Assembly: GCF_900102915.1 (NCBI RefSeq)
Contig: NZ_FNGG01000001.1
Span: forward strand, 1 to 64,000
Origin: Salinimicrobium catena
GTDB lineage: Bacteria; Bacteroidota; Bacteroidia; Flavobacteriales; Flavobacteriaceae
Reading direction: 5' to 3'
DNA: 64,000 nt
Shown: positions 54,565 to 63,442 of the stretch, one piece after another
Numbering within the stretch: the stretch's first letter is position 1
Layout of the letters: every line of letters starts with the position of its first letter
Position numbers and translations under genes: made by a program
The notes under the pieces: generated by a model
Databases searched by the model: none
The model's input: the letters and a program-made list of their open reading frames with translations, nothing else
Told to the model about the DNA's origin: nothing

Positions 54565-55023
54565 TTAAAGTTTTTCCTTCATAAAATCAAAAGCCCCTTT
54601 TCTCAAGTTGATCCCGTATTCCACATAAGCTTTTAAACTGGCGAGGAAATTGGCCCATCCTTCGGTGTTTTGTCCGTACCAGTTGATCCCTGCGGGGTCA
54701 ACGTCCATTTTGCCTTCGGTTATCCTTACCAGAGTAGCGGGACCTTCTACCTTTTCCAGCCTTATCTCCACCTTTAGTTTTTGTCCTTTGGCCCCATCCC
54801 ATTCAAAAGAGATGAATTCATTCGGTCTTACTTCTAAAATTTTCACGGGAAAAGCCTCTTCAAATTCAGGGAACTTCCAGTTGATGGTCTTCCCCTCCTC
54901 CATCTTGCCGGTGCTTTCAGAAATAAAATAATGAGACATATTAGAAGGATCGACTATGGCGTCAAAAACGGTTTTTTGAGCTTCATTTATCTGCAGCGCA
55001 GTCTTTATCTCAAGTTTTTCCAT
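54565..55023 (-). CDS. SRPBCC (AHSA1/START-like) domain protein
   Basis: A 152-residue protein of the AHSA1-type SRPBCC fold, a helix-grip pocket for hydrophobic ligands. The start EIKTALQINEAQKTVFDAIV and the end WANFLASLKAYVEYGINLRK are typical of the family, with GKTINWKFPEFEEAFPVKIL and FISFEWDGAKGQKLKVEIRL between. The ligand is unknown. It is monocistronic, converges with groESL and diverges from the BNR-repeat gene. Confidence 0.92.
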   Translation of the reverse strand: MEKLEIKTALQINEAQKTVFDAIVDPSNMSHYFISESTGKMEEGKTINWKFPEFEEAFPVKILEVRPNEFISFEWDGAKGQKLKVEIRLEKVEGPATLVRITEGKMDVDPAGINWYGQNTEGWANFLASLKAYVEYGINLRKGAFDFMKEKL

Positions 55024-55146
55024 GGGTTTGGTCTTTATGATTAATAGTTCCTGAAAAGCGATTTTTCAATAGCATATTTAAAATAACATTTTTTTATAAA
55101 TTGGGAGTCATTTAACCTGAATCTTCTAACACTTAATATCTACTTA

Positions 55147-58100
55147 ATGAGAATTTTTTATTCGCTTTTATTTCTGCTGCTTACCCTGCCTGTGGCTGCG
55201 CAGAAAACATCCGAGTCATTCATCCCTGCTTCTGAAGTCGATACTTCTTACCTGGCTGCCGTAAAATGGCGGAATATAGGCCCTTTTCGGGGCGGTCGTT
55301 CGGCTGCGGTGACTGGGGTTTCCGGCAAGCCCAATCTTTATTACTTCGGAAGTACCGGAGGCGGCGTTTGGCGCACCACCGATGCCGGTAATAGCTGGGA
55401 GAATATATCTGACGGTTATTTTGGCGGCTCGATAGGCGCAGTGGCCGTAAGCGAATGGGACAATAATGTTATTTATGTGGGTGGCGGCGAAAAGACCGTC
55501 CGCGGAAACGTTTCCTACGGCTACGGAATGTGGAAATCTGTAGATGCCGGAAAAACCTGGCAGCAGAAAGGGCTTAAGAACTCCCGGCACATCTCACGGG
55601 TGCGCATTCATCCGAAGAACCCCGATCTGGTCTACGCGGCGGTAATGGGAGACCTTTACAAAAGCAGCGAAGAAAGAGGGGTTTATAAAAGTACAGACGG
55701 CGGAGATACCTGGAGAAAGGTGCTTTTTGCCAATGCCGATGCCGGGGCGGTAGACCTGGTGATGGATCCAAATAATCCAAGGATCCTATACGCCACGACC
55801 TGGAGGATAAGAAGGACTCCATACAGCCTTGAAAGTGGCGGCGAAGGAAGTGCGATGTGGAAAAGTACTGATGCCGGCGAGACCTGGCAGAACATTTCTT
55901 CCAATAAAGGTTTGCCCGAGGGCATCTGGGGAATTTCGGGTATCACCGTTTCCCCTGCCAATTCTGAGCGCGTTTATGCCATTATTGAAAATGAGAACGG
56001 AGGAGTCTTTCGATCTGACGACGCCGGCAAAACCTGGAACAAGGTCAATGATGACCGAAGCCTTAGGCAAAGAGCCTGGTACTACACCCGAATCTATGCC
56101 GACCCGGAAGAGGAAGACAAAGTATATGTGCTGAATGTAGATTACCACGTTTCCAGAGACGGAGGAAAATCATTTACTTCGAGTGCTGCCCCGCACGGCG
56201 ATCACCACGACCTGTGGATCGCCCCCGAAAATAATCAGCGCATGATCATTGGAGACGATGGCGGCGCACAGGTAAGCTTTGATGCGGGAGAGAATTGGTC
56301 TACCTATCACAACCAGCCCACAGCGCAGTTCTACCGGGTAACTACAGACAATCATTTCCCTTACCGTATTTATGGGGCTCAGCAGGACAACTCCACCGTA
56401 AGAATACTGCACAGGACAGATGGCGGTGCCATTGATGAGAGCGACTGGGAATCTACCGCCGGGGGCGAATCGGCTCATATCGCTGTAGACCCGAAAAACA
56501 GTGACATTGTTTATGGCGGAAGTTATGGCGGTTTCCTCACCCGGGTGAACCATTCTACAAACGAGGTAAGGGCTATCAATGTGTGGCCCGACAATCCTAT
56601 GGGACACGGAGCAGAAGGCATGAAATACCGCTTCCAGTGGAATTTCCCGATCTTCTTTTCTCCGCACGATCCTGATAAACTTTACACTGCCAGCAATCAC
56701 CTGCACGTGACCACCAATGAGGGGCAAAGCTGGGAAGTGATAAGCCCCGACCTTACCCGGGCAGATACCACTAAGCTGGGACCGTCGGGTGGACCTATTA
56801 CTAAAGACAACACCAGTGTAGAATATTACGCCACCATCTTTGCCGCCATTGAATCACCTTATGAAAAAGGTTTGCTTTGGACAGGATCTGATGATGGCCT
56901 CATCCACATGAGCCGGGACGGCGGTAAGACCTGGAACAATGTGACCCCAAAGAACCTTCCGGAGTGGCTGATGATCAACAGCCTTGAAGCCGATCATTTT
57001 ACCAAGGGCGGACTATATCTTGCCGGTACCCGCTATAAACTTGGGGATTATCAGCCTTATCTATACAAGACCAACGATTACGGAAAGACCTGGAAAAAGA
57101 TCACTAATGGGATTCCTTCCGATGATTTCACAAGGGTAGTGAGAGCCGATCCTGCACGAAAAGGGCTGCTCTATGCCGGGACAGAATCCGGAATGTATGT
57201 TTCCTTTGATGACGGAGCTACGTGGAAACCTTTTCAGCAGAATTTACCCATAGTACCCATTACCGACCTGGCGGTGAAGAACAACAACCTCATCGCGTCC
57301 ACCCAGGGAAGAAGTTTCTGGCTGATCGACGACCTTACACCACTATACCAGCTGGATGATGAGCTGATGACGAAGCCAGTAAGCCTATTCAAGCCTATGG
57401 ACAGTTACAGAATGGACGGAGGCTCCAGGGGACCGTCAAAAACTGCAGGCACCAATCATCCCGGTGGTGTCATGGTAAATTTCTTTGTAAAAGACACCAC
57501 CACAGTAGATACGGTGCGGCTGGAATTCAGAAACAGCAGCGATGAACTGGTTACGGCTTACTCCACGCATCCTGAGAAAAAACAAAAGGAAGGCAAACTG
57601 GAGATCGAACCGGGAATGAACAACTTTAACTGGAACATGAGATATCCGGGAGCCGATACGTTTGACGGGATGGTGCTTTGGTGGTCTTCTATGGACGGAC
57701 CCAAAGCCATACCAGGAAAATACAAAGTTGCCCTGATCACAGAGGATGCAGAAATAGAAAAGGAATTCAGCATTTTAAAAGATCCGCGTTCCACGGCAAC
57801 CGAGGAAGATCTGATAGCCCAATTTGACTTTTTACAGTCGCTGGTAGATAAGATCAGTGAGACCCATAACGCCATTGAAGACCTGCGCACCACAAAAAGC
57901 CAGATCACTGAAGTGCTTGAACAGATAGAAGATGTTGAAAATGCTGAAAAAGTGAAAGAGCTCGGAAAGAGCATAAAGGAGAATCTTACCGCAGTTGAAG
58001 AACGCCTGTACCAGACCAAGAACAGGAGTAGGCAGGATCCTTTGAACTACCCCATTAGACTGAACAATAAACTCGCTCACCTGAATTCCCTGATGGCGGT

Positions 58101-58272
58101 TGGCGATTTTAGCCCTACAGATTCTGCTTTGAAGTTTCGCGATGAGATCTCAGAAGAGATCGATGAGGAACTGAACAAAATAAGGAAGATATACCAGGAG
58201 CAGGTTCCGGAGTTCAACGAGATGGTGAAAAACCTGGACTGGAACCCGGTAGAAGTTCAGGCCCTGCCTTAG
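55147..58272 (+). CDS. Large secreted BNR / sortilin-VPS10-like repeat protein
   Basis: A 1041-residue exported protein. The signal peptide is MRIFYSLLFLLLTLPVAAQ. Residues about 35-760 carry many Asp-box/BNR repeats of the S-x-D-x-G-x-T-W type (TTDAGNSWENIS, SVDAGKTWQQK, STDGGDTWRKV, STDAGETWQNIS, SDDAGKTWNKV, SRDGGKTWNNV, TNDYGKTWKKI), as in sialidases and VPS10/sortilin. They form one or two beta-propellers. The last about 280 residues are beta-rich then helical (LRTTKSQITEVLEQIEDVEN). It is often annotated as a glycosyl hydrolase, but I see no catalytic set. It has no visible T9SS C-terminal sorting domain. A terminator follows. Confidence 0.9.
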   Translation: MRIFYSLLFLLLTLPVAAQKTSESFIPASEVDTSYLAAVKWRNIGPFRGGRSAAVTGVSGKPNLYYFGSTGGGVWRTTDAGNSWENISDGYFGGSIGAVAVSEWDNNVIYVGGGEKTVRGNVSYGYGMWKSVDAGKTWQQKGLKNSRHISRVRIHPKNPDLVYAAVMGDLYKSSEERGVYKSTDGGDTWRKVLFANADAGAVDLVMDPNNPRILYATTWRIRRTPYSLESGGEGSAMWKSTDAGETWQNISSNKGLPEGIWGISGITVSPANSERVYAIIENENGGVFRSDDAGKTWNKVNDDRSLRQRAWYYTRIYADPEEEDKVYVLNVDYHVSRDGGKSFTSSAAPHGDHHDLWIAPENNQRMIIGDDGGAQVSFDAGENWSTYHNQPTAQFYRVTTDNHFPYRIYGAQQDNSTVRILHRTDGGAIDESDWESTAGGESAHIAVDPKNSDIVYGGSYGGFLTRVNHSTNEVRAINVWPDNPMGHGAEGMKYRFQWNFPIFFSPHDPDKLYTASNHLHVTTNEGQSWEVISPDLTRADTTKLGPSGGPITKDNTSVEYYATIFAAIESPYEKGLLWTGSDDGLIHMSRDGGKTWNNVTPKNLPEWLMINSLEADHFTKGGLYLAGTRYKLGDYQPYLYKTNDYGKTWKKITNGIPSDDFTRVVRADPARKGLLYAGTESGMYVSFDDGATWKPFQQNLPIVPITDLAVKNNNLIASTQGRSFWLIDDLTPLYQLDDELMTKPVSLFKPMDSYRMDGGSRGPSKTAGTNHPGGVMVNFFVKDTTTVDTVRLEFRNSSDELVTAYSTHPEKKQKEGKLEIEPGMNNFNWNMRYPGADTFDGMVLWWSSMDGPKAIPGKYKVALITEDAEIEKEFSILKDPRSTATEEDLIAQFDFLQSLVDKISETHNAIEDLRTTKSQITEVLEQIEDVENAEKVKELGKSIKENLTAVEERLYQTKNRSRQDPLNYPIRLNNKLAHLNSLMAVGDFSPTDSALKFRDEISEEIDEELNKIRKIYQEQVPEFNEMVKNLDWNPVEVQALP

Positions 58273-58285
58273 GAAATTTAAATTA

Positions 58286-58319
58286 AAAAAAAGAGGCTGC
58301 AATTAAGCAGCCTCTTTTT
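58286..58319. terminator. Bidirectional terminator between the BNR gene and dinB-like gene
   Basis: AAAAAGAGGCTGC, six-base loop, GCAGCCTCTTTTT. A-run on the left and T-run on the right serve both convergent genes. Confidence 0.93.
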
Positions 58320-58324
58320 GTTTT

Positions 58325-58897
58325 CTAAACGGTACTTCCGGCTTCTGTCTGTGGCACTTTCAATGCCAACTGCGCCTGCTGTAGATGCCGCTGGTTGTGG
58401 TAAATGACCACACGAAAAGCATCGCCCAGCTTGAGCCTTATAAATTTAGAAATACTTGTTGGCACCTTAGTCTTTACGAGATCCACTTTTTCCGCCGCCC
58501 GTAGCAGTTCCAGCATTTGATGTTGTTGTTTTATGAATTCCGAGATCACCTCAGAATCCAGATCTGCACCAATGGGATCCTTGTCGGCAAAGGTTTTCAT
58601 CCTGTTCAGTTTTTCCTTCGGCAGCATGCTCTCAGCGAAATAATTCCCCAAAAATCGGCTTTTGAACAGTGCCTGGGGAGGATAGTCGCTTTTCCTGATC
58701 TGCTTTTCGATTTCGGGAAGATAAAATTCCCCGTAAAGATTGAGATGCTCGAGACACTCCAGCGCATTCCAGCTACCGGGTGTCGGCCGTTGTATAAGGT
58801 CTGTGTAGGATCTTTTATTCAGCTCTTCGGCAATGGCAATATGTTGCCGGGTACGGGATGTGAGATCTCCAAGGAGCTCCAGAGATGATATTTTCAT
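58325..58897 (-). CDS. DinB family protein
   Basis: A 190-residue DinB/YfiT-like four-helix-bundle protein. The opening LTSRTRQHIAIAEELNKRSY and PTPGSWNALECLEHLNLYGE holds the first His ligand. The last helix VIYHNQRHLQQAQLALKV holds the HxxxH pair that completes the metal site (three His). Members are metal-dependent thiol transferases or of unknown role. It begins 15 bases after the VOC gene stops, so the two are an operon. Confidence 0.9.
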   Translation of the reverse strand: MKISSLELLGDLTSRTRQHIAIAEELNKRSYTDLIQRPTPGSWNALECLEHLNLYGEFYLPEIEKQIRKSDYPPQALFKSRFLGNYFAESMLPKEKLNRMKTFADKDPIGADLDSEVISEFIKQQHQMLELLRAAEKVDLVKTKVPTSISKFIRLKLGDAFRVVIYHNQRHLQQAQLALKVPQTEAGSTV

Positions 58898-58912
58898 AAT
58901 TAGAAAGACCGT

Positions 58913-59353
58913 TTAAGTATCGGTCTCCTTTTTTTCATAAGAAACTGCCCAGTTTACCCCGTATTTATCGGTGCACATTCCGTAGTAACTGCCCCAGAAC
59001 ACATCTCCTATCTGCAAAATGATCTTTCCTTCTCCTGAGAGCGTTTCAAAAAAGCGGTCTGCATCTTCCTTTGTCTTTGCAGTGATAGAAAGAGTTATGT
59101 TATTACCGGCAACCAAAGCCGGGCTCCAGTCATCGTCTGAATCGCTTCCCATAAGAATGGTCTGTTCACCAATGGGCAAAGCAATGTGAGTGATCTTGTT
59201 CATCTTATATTCAGGTACGATCACTCCTTCATCAGATTGCATGTCAGAGAACCTGCCAACTGACAGGAACTCTCCTCCAAAAACTGATCTATAGAAGTTA
59301 AAAGCTTCCTCGCAATTTCCTGGAAAAGTCAAGTAGGGATTTAATTTTTCCAT
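58913..59353 (-). CDS. VOC family protein (PhnB/glyoxalase-like)
   Basis: A 146-residue PhnB-type VOC protein. It opens with LNPYLTFPGNCEEAFNFYRS, then SVFGGEFLSVGRFSDM, and ends with GDVFWGSYYGMCTDKYGVNW, the normal PhnB features. The fold binds a metal or small substrate; the activity is unknown. No regulator is adjacent. Confidence 0.93.
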   Translation of the reverse strand: MEKLNPYLTFPGNCEEAFNFYRSVFGGEFLSVGRFSDMQSDEGVIVPEYKMNKITHIALPIGEQTILMGSDSDDDWSPALVAGNNITLSITAKTKEDADRFFETLSGEGKIILQIGDVFWGSYYGMCTDKYGVNWAVSYEKKETDT

Positions 59354-59452
59354 TTTTAACTGAATTTCAATTCTTTACATCCTATCTAATTTACATTTTA
59401 AATTGAATTAGCGGAAAAAATTCAGAAAAAAAATGAAGAAAATTTCGTGCAA

Positions 59453-59482
59453 CAAAAAACCCTCCGCCAGGCGAAGGGTTCA
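59453..59482 (-). terminator. Terminator downstream of clpX
   Basis: AACCCT.CGCC and GGCG.AGGGTT pair with one small bulge. On the minus strand the stem is followed by a T-run. Confidence 0.8.
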
Positions 59483-59506
59483 TTTATTCTATTATCAAAT
59501 CCCAGA

Positions 59507-60739
59507 TCAGGAAACCGCCTTTAATCGCTTGATACCGGATTTATCCAGTTTCTCTTCGGCATATTCCCTGGTAACCTCCAGGCTGTTGCTCTTGCTCTCT
59601 GGCATTTCGAACATCGCATCGGTAAGGATGGCTTCACACAAGGAACGCAGTCCTCTTGCCCCCAGTTTGTACTCTATCGCCTTCTCCACGATATAATCCA
59701 AAGCCTCATCGGTAATGGTGAAGTCAATATCGTCCATCTCGAACAGTTTTTGATACTGCTTGATAATGGCATTTTTGGGCTCGGTAAGTATAGAGCGTAG
59801 GGTTTTCTTGTCAAGCGGGTTCATATGGGTTAGCACCGGAAGACGCCCAATGATCTCGGGGATCAATCCAAAGTCCTTAAGATCTTTTGGAATGATATAC
59901 TTGAGAAGGTTCTCTCTCTCAATGGCATCATCGCTTTTAGAAGCGCTAAACCCAACGGCCTGCATGTTCAGTCTTTTACTGATATTTCTTTCGATGCCGT
60001 CAAAAGCCCCTCCGGTCACGAAAAGTATATTTTCGGTATCCACTTCTATGAACTTCTGGTCGGGATGCTTTCTACCTCCTTTGGGCGGTACGTTCACCGT
60101 GGTTCCTTCCAGAAGCTTTAGCAATGCCTGCTGCACCCCTTCTCCCGAAACATCCCGGGTAATGGAAGGATTGTCGCTCTTACGTGCGATCTTGTCTATT
60201 TCGTCAATGAACACGATCCCGTGCTGAGCCTTTTCCAGGTTGTAGTCGGCTGCCTGAAGTAAACGGGTAAGGATGCTTTCCACATCTTCTCCCACGTAAC
60301 CGGCTTCGGTCAAAACGGTAGCATCCACGATCGCCAAAGGAACGTTCAGCATCTTGGCGATGGTCTTTGCCATGAGGGTCTTCCCGGTTCCGGTCTCCCC
60401 CACCATAATGATGTTACTCTTCTGGATCTCGATATCCTCATCGCTAACGGGCTGCAGCAGCCTTTTGTAGTGATTATAGACCGCCACCGAAAGCACTTTT
60501 TTGGTGTGCTCCTGCCCAATCACGTACTGGTCCAAAAAGGCCTTTATCGCCTGTGGCTTCCGCAGTTTTAATTCTGAAGAGAGCTCACTAGTACCTTCCT
60601 GTTTTGACTCTTCGATAACGATACCATGAGCCTGTTCAATGCAGCGGTCGCAAATATGCGCGTCCAGCCCGGCGATGAGCAGGTTGGTTTCAGGTTTTTT
60701 CCTTCCACAAAAGGAACATTCTAATTCTTCTTTTGCCAT
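59507..60739 (-). CDS. clpX: ATP-dependent Clp protease unfoldase ClpX
   Basis: A 410-residue ClpX. The N-terminal zinc-binding domain has CSFCGRKK and [10 protein letters not shown] (four Cys). The AAA+ core has Walker [20 protein letters not shown] and Walker [15 protein letters not shown]. The pore-loop GYVGED and the IGF-like region follow, with [19 protein letters not shown]. It unfolds tagged proteins and feeds them to ClpP, encoded just upstream (59 bases). A very stable hairpin lies in that spacer. Confidence 0.98.
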   Translation of the reverse strand: MAKEELECSFCGRKKPETNLLIAGLDAHICDRCIEQAHGIVIEESKQEGTSELSSELKLRKPQAIKAFLDQYVIGQEHTKKVLSVAVYNHYKRLLQPVSDEDIEIQKSNIIMVGETGTGKTLMAKTIAKMLNVPLAIVDATVLTEAGYVGEDVESILTRLLQAADYNLEKAQHGIVFIDEIDKIARKSDNPSITRDVSGEGVQQALLKLLEGTTVNVPPKGGRKHPDQKFIEVDTENILFVTGGAFDGIERNISKRLNMQAVGFSASKSDDAIERENLLKYIIPKDLKDFGLIPEIIGRLPVLTHMNPLDKKTLRSILTEPKNAIIKQYQKLFEMDDIDFTITDEALDYIVEKAIEYKLGARGLRSLCEAILTDAMFEMPESKSNSLEVTREYAEEKLDKSGIKRLKAVS

Positions 60740-60754
60740 AACTTTTTTATTGTT

Positions 60755-60770
60755 GTCTCCCTTAGGAGAC
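60755..60770. promoter_or_regulatory. Compact hairpin in the clpP-clpX spacer
   Basis: GTCTCC (60755-60760), loop CTTA, GGAGAC (60765-60770). It stands 15 bases before the clpX ATG on the minus strand. There is no T-run on the minus strand, so it is more likely an mRNA structure or processing site than a full terminator. Confidence 0.55.
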
Positions 60771-60798
60771 TATCTCTTTCATTCTTTAAAAAGGCTCT

Positions 60799-61473
60799 TT
60801 AGGACCTCGTTAAAATTTCATCTATCATTCCGTATTCCAAAGCCTTATCTGCCTTCATCCAGTAATCACGGTCACTATCTTCCTCGATCTTCTCATAAGG
60901 CTGACCCGAGTGCTTGGCGATGATCTCATACAGTTCCTTTTTTAGGGTAAGGATCTCACGGGCTGTGATCTCAATGTCACTGGCCTGGCCCTGAGCTCCG
61001 CCTAAAGGCTGGTGGATCATCACTCTTGAATGCGGCAGACCGCTTCTTTTTCCTTTTTCACCGGCACACAAAAGAACGGCTCCCATAGAGGCGGCCATCC
61101 CTGTACAAATAGTGGCAACATCGGGTTTTATGAACTGCATGGTATCATAGATCCCGAGACCTGCGTAAACGCTTCCTCCCGGTGAGTTGATATATATCTG
61201 GATGTCTTTGGAGGCATCTGTGCTTTCTAAAAACAACAACTGTGCCTGAATAATATTGGCTACCTGATCGTTAATGGCCGTTCCCAGGAAGATGATACGG
61301 TCCATCATCAATCTTGAGAAAACATCAAAAATAGCAATGTTCATCTGCCTTTCTTCAATGATGTTGGGGGTCATTCCCAGCGGGTTCATGCTGCTAATTA
61401 TCTGGTTGTAATAATTGGAGTTGATCCCGTGATGCTTGGTAGCATATTTTTCGAATTCTTTTCCGTAATCCAT
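60799..61473 (-). CDS. clpP: ATP-dependent Clp protease proteolytic subunit ClpP
   Basis: A 224-residue serine protease. The catalytic Ser is in [20 protein letters not shown] and the catalytic His in [20 protein letters not shown]. The first 35 residues ([20 protein letters not shown]) are longer than in E. coli and include a propeptide-like part. [20 protein letters not shown] gives the oxyanion loop. The length fits Bacteroidota ClpP. It lies between tig and clpX in the standard order. Confidence 0.98.
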   Translation of the reverse strand: MDYGKEFEKYATKHHGINSNYYNQIISSMNPLGMTPNIIEERQMNIAIFDVFSRLMMDRIIFLGTAINDQVANIIQAQLLFLESTDASKDIQIYINSPGGSVYAGLGIYDTMQFIKPDVATICTGMAASMGAVLLCAGEKGKRSGLPHSRVMIHQPLGGAQGQASDIEITAREILTLKKELYEIIAKHSGQPYEKIEEDSDRDYWMKADKALEYGMIDEILTRS

Positions 61474-61534
61474 TTAAAAAATGTTTTTCTGTTTTTTGTT
61501 GTTCATGCCGCTTTCAGGCAGCTGTTTTAATTGC

Positions 61535-61572
61535 CAAAAAAGGCGTTATTCCTGTAGAACCGGAATAACGCC
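61535..61572 (-). terminator. Terminator of the trigger factor gene
   Basis: GGCGTTATTCC (61542-61552) and GGAATAACGCC (61562-61572) pair perfectly over nine bases. On the minus strand a T-run follows the stem. clpP starts 62 bases beyond, so clpPX needs its own promoter or read-through. Confidence 0.93.
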
Positions 61573-61602
61573 CTTAAAGATAACTATTAATTTAGAAAAG
61601 TT

Positions 61603-62925
61603 CTATTGATAAACCTCTTTAACAAATTCTTCATACGTTACCTCTTTCTCCTTAAGGTTTACCTTCTCCTTATAGAGCTCAAGTAACTTCTGGTTCATCA
61701 ATTGCTCAGACAAACGCTTCACTTCATCCTGACGGGACAAAATACGTGCTGCGATATCGTCAAGCTCTTTATCATCAGGGTTCATCTGGCCAAACTGCGC
61801 CATTTGCTCCTTGATCCTTTCTTTAGCGAAAGCTTTAAGATCTTCGAATTTCACCTGCAGGTCATGCTCGGCGATCAGTTTTCCTTCGATCAACTGGAAA
61901 CGAAGCCCTTTTTCGCTTTTTTCATATTCTTCTTTAGCCTCTTCTGCGGAAAGTTCTTTTTCTCCGGCAGTCTGGATCCACTTCTGAAGGAATTCCTTCG
62001 GAAGGTCAAAAGAGGTGTTTTCGATCAACATTTCGGTCACATCGTTAAGCAACTGCTGGTCGCTTTGCTGCTCGAACTGCTTGGCCGCATCTTCCTTGAT
62101 CTTTTCCTTAAGTTCGGTAACCGAAGTAACTTCTCCTTTTCCGAAGAGCTTATCGAACAATTCCTGGTCAAGGTCTGCCAATTCTTGCTGATTCACTTCA
62201 GAAACAGTGAATTCAACCTCAACATCAAGGTCATGCGCCTTGTCATGCTCCACTTGAAGGAACTCCATAAGATCGTGCTCGTCCTCAAAAAGACCTTTGG
62301 TCTTGAGTTTGATCACGTCTCCGGCTTTTGCCCCAATGAACTTGTCTTTGTTCTTCTTTCCTTTGATCTTATCTAGCGGAAGGGTTGCTCTGGCATCGAT
62401 CCCTTCTTCTTCATTTTTGAAAGTACCGGTCACCTGGTCACCTTCTTCGGCAGTTTCTTTGGAAACCAGTTTCCCGTACTGCTTTTGAATGGTCTTAACC
62501 TGGTTCTCGATCATCTCATCACCGGCCACGATCTTGTAATGGGTGATAGGTTCTTTGTTATCAAGGCTTACTTCGAATTGCGGAGAAAGCCCAAGTTCGA
62601 ATTCGAAGGTATAGGTTTCGCTATCCCAGTCGAAGTTTTCCTGCTCTTTAGGTAACGGATTTCCAAGAACATCCAGTTTTTCTTCGGTAAGGTACTTATT
62701 AAGGGCATCCTGAAGCAACTTGTTCACTTCGTCTACCAATACTGCCTTTCCGTACTGCTTCTTCACCATCCCCATAGGCACGTGCCCTTTCCTGAAACCG
62801 GGAATATTGGCATTCTTCCGGTAGTCTTTTAAAACCTTTTCAACTTTGCTGCTGTAGTCTTCTTTGGCTATGTCAACCTTTACTACCGCATTAAGTTCAT
62901 CAATGTTCTCTCTCGTTATATTCAT
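61603..62925 (-). CDS. tig: Trigger factor
   Basis: A 440-residue ribosome-associated chaperone. The N-terminal ribosome-binding domain has KNANIPGFRKGHVPMGMVKK, the GFRxGxxP ribosome-docking loop. The middle carries a peptidyl-prolyl-isomerase-like domain that looks reduced. The C-terminal helical domain (SAEEAKEEYEKSEKGLRFQL) forms the chaperone cradle. The start is ATG 62925 and the length is normal. It is preceded by the holin-like gene by 85 bases. Confidence 0.97.
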   Translation of the reverse strand: MNITRENIDELNAVVKVDIAKEDYSSKVEKVLKDYRKNANIPGFRKGHVPMGMVKKQYGKAVLVDEVNKLLQDALNKYLTEEKLDVLGNPLPKEQENFDWDSETYTFEFELGLSPQFEVSLDNKEPITHYKIVAGDEMIENQVKTIQKQYGKLVSKETAEEGDQVTGTFKNEEEGIDARATLPLDKIKGKKNKDKFIGAKAGDVIKLKTKGLFEDEHDLMEFLQVEHDKAHDLDVEVEFTVSEVNQQELADLDQELFDKLFGKGEVTSVTELKEKIKEDAAKQFEQQSDQQLLNDVTEMLIENTSFDLPKEFLQKWIQTAGEKELSAEEAKEEYEKSEKGLRFQLIEGKLIAEHDLQVKFEDLKAFAKERIKEQMAQFGQMNPDDKELDDIAARILSRQDEVKRLSEQLMNQKLLELYKEKVNLKEKEVTYEEFVKEVYQ

Positions 62926-63010
62926 TATAAACTCTTATAAAAATTGGTTTGCAAAAGTACAACTTTTTTAAGAGCAAGCAAAGTTTCAATTTCCTGAAAT
63001 TCAGAAGGCT

Positions 63011-63352
63011 TTATTTCCTTTCAGCCAAAGAGAAAAGAAGAGATTGGAAAATGGACAGCAGAATACTGAACAACACCGCGATCCAGAATCCCGATACATC
63101 AAATCCGTCCACAAAGGCATCTGCCAGGAGGATGATAATGGCATTGATAACAATGAGAAAAAGACCGAAAGTGAGAATGGTAACCGGCAGGGTGAAAAGA
63201 ATAAGAATTGGCTTAACAATAAGGTTGAGCAAAGCCAGCACCAGGGCCACAATAATGGCGGTAAGATAACCGGCAACTGTCACACCGGGTAGGAATTTGG
63301 CCAGGAAAACCACTACTACAGCGGTAAGGAGTATGCGAAGAATAAAGATCAT
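63011..63352 (-). CDS. Holin-like small membrane protein (PF04020-type)
   Basis: A 113-residue protein with four membrane helices (ILRILLTAVVVVFLAKFLPG; LTAIIVALVLALLNLIVKP; ILILFTLPVTILTFGLFLIV; GFWIAVLFSILLSIFQSLLF). It belongs to the widespread family called phage holin family protein or DUF (PF04020), which is chromosomal in most bacteria and not linked to phage lysis. The function is unknown. Nothing phage-like lies nearby. Confidence 0.9.
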   Translation of the reverse strand: MIFILRILLTAVVVVFLAKFLPGVTVAGYLTAIIVALVLALLNLIVKPILILFTLPVTILTFGLFLIVINAIIILLADAFVDGFDVSGFWIAVLFSILLSIFQSLLFSLAERK

Positions 63353-63390
63353 TTTGGTTAGATTTTAACCCTAAGATACACTTTCAAAAT

Positions 63391-63420
63391 AAAAACGCCG
63401 GAAAAAATTTCCGGCGTTTT
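63391..63420. terminator. Terminator after the SGNH hydrolase gene
   Basis: AAAAACGCCGGAAA and TTTCCGGCGTTTT form a stable stem with A and T flanks. It closes the partial hydrolase gene on the minus strand. Confidence 0.93.
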
Positions 63421-63442
63421 CTAATTTCAATTTTGTAGGAAC

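Noticed and set aside
63011-63352. Prophage trace suggested by the name phage holin family
   Set aside because: The family is a common chromosomal membrane protein; no phage genes, integrase or att repeats are nearby.
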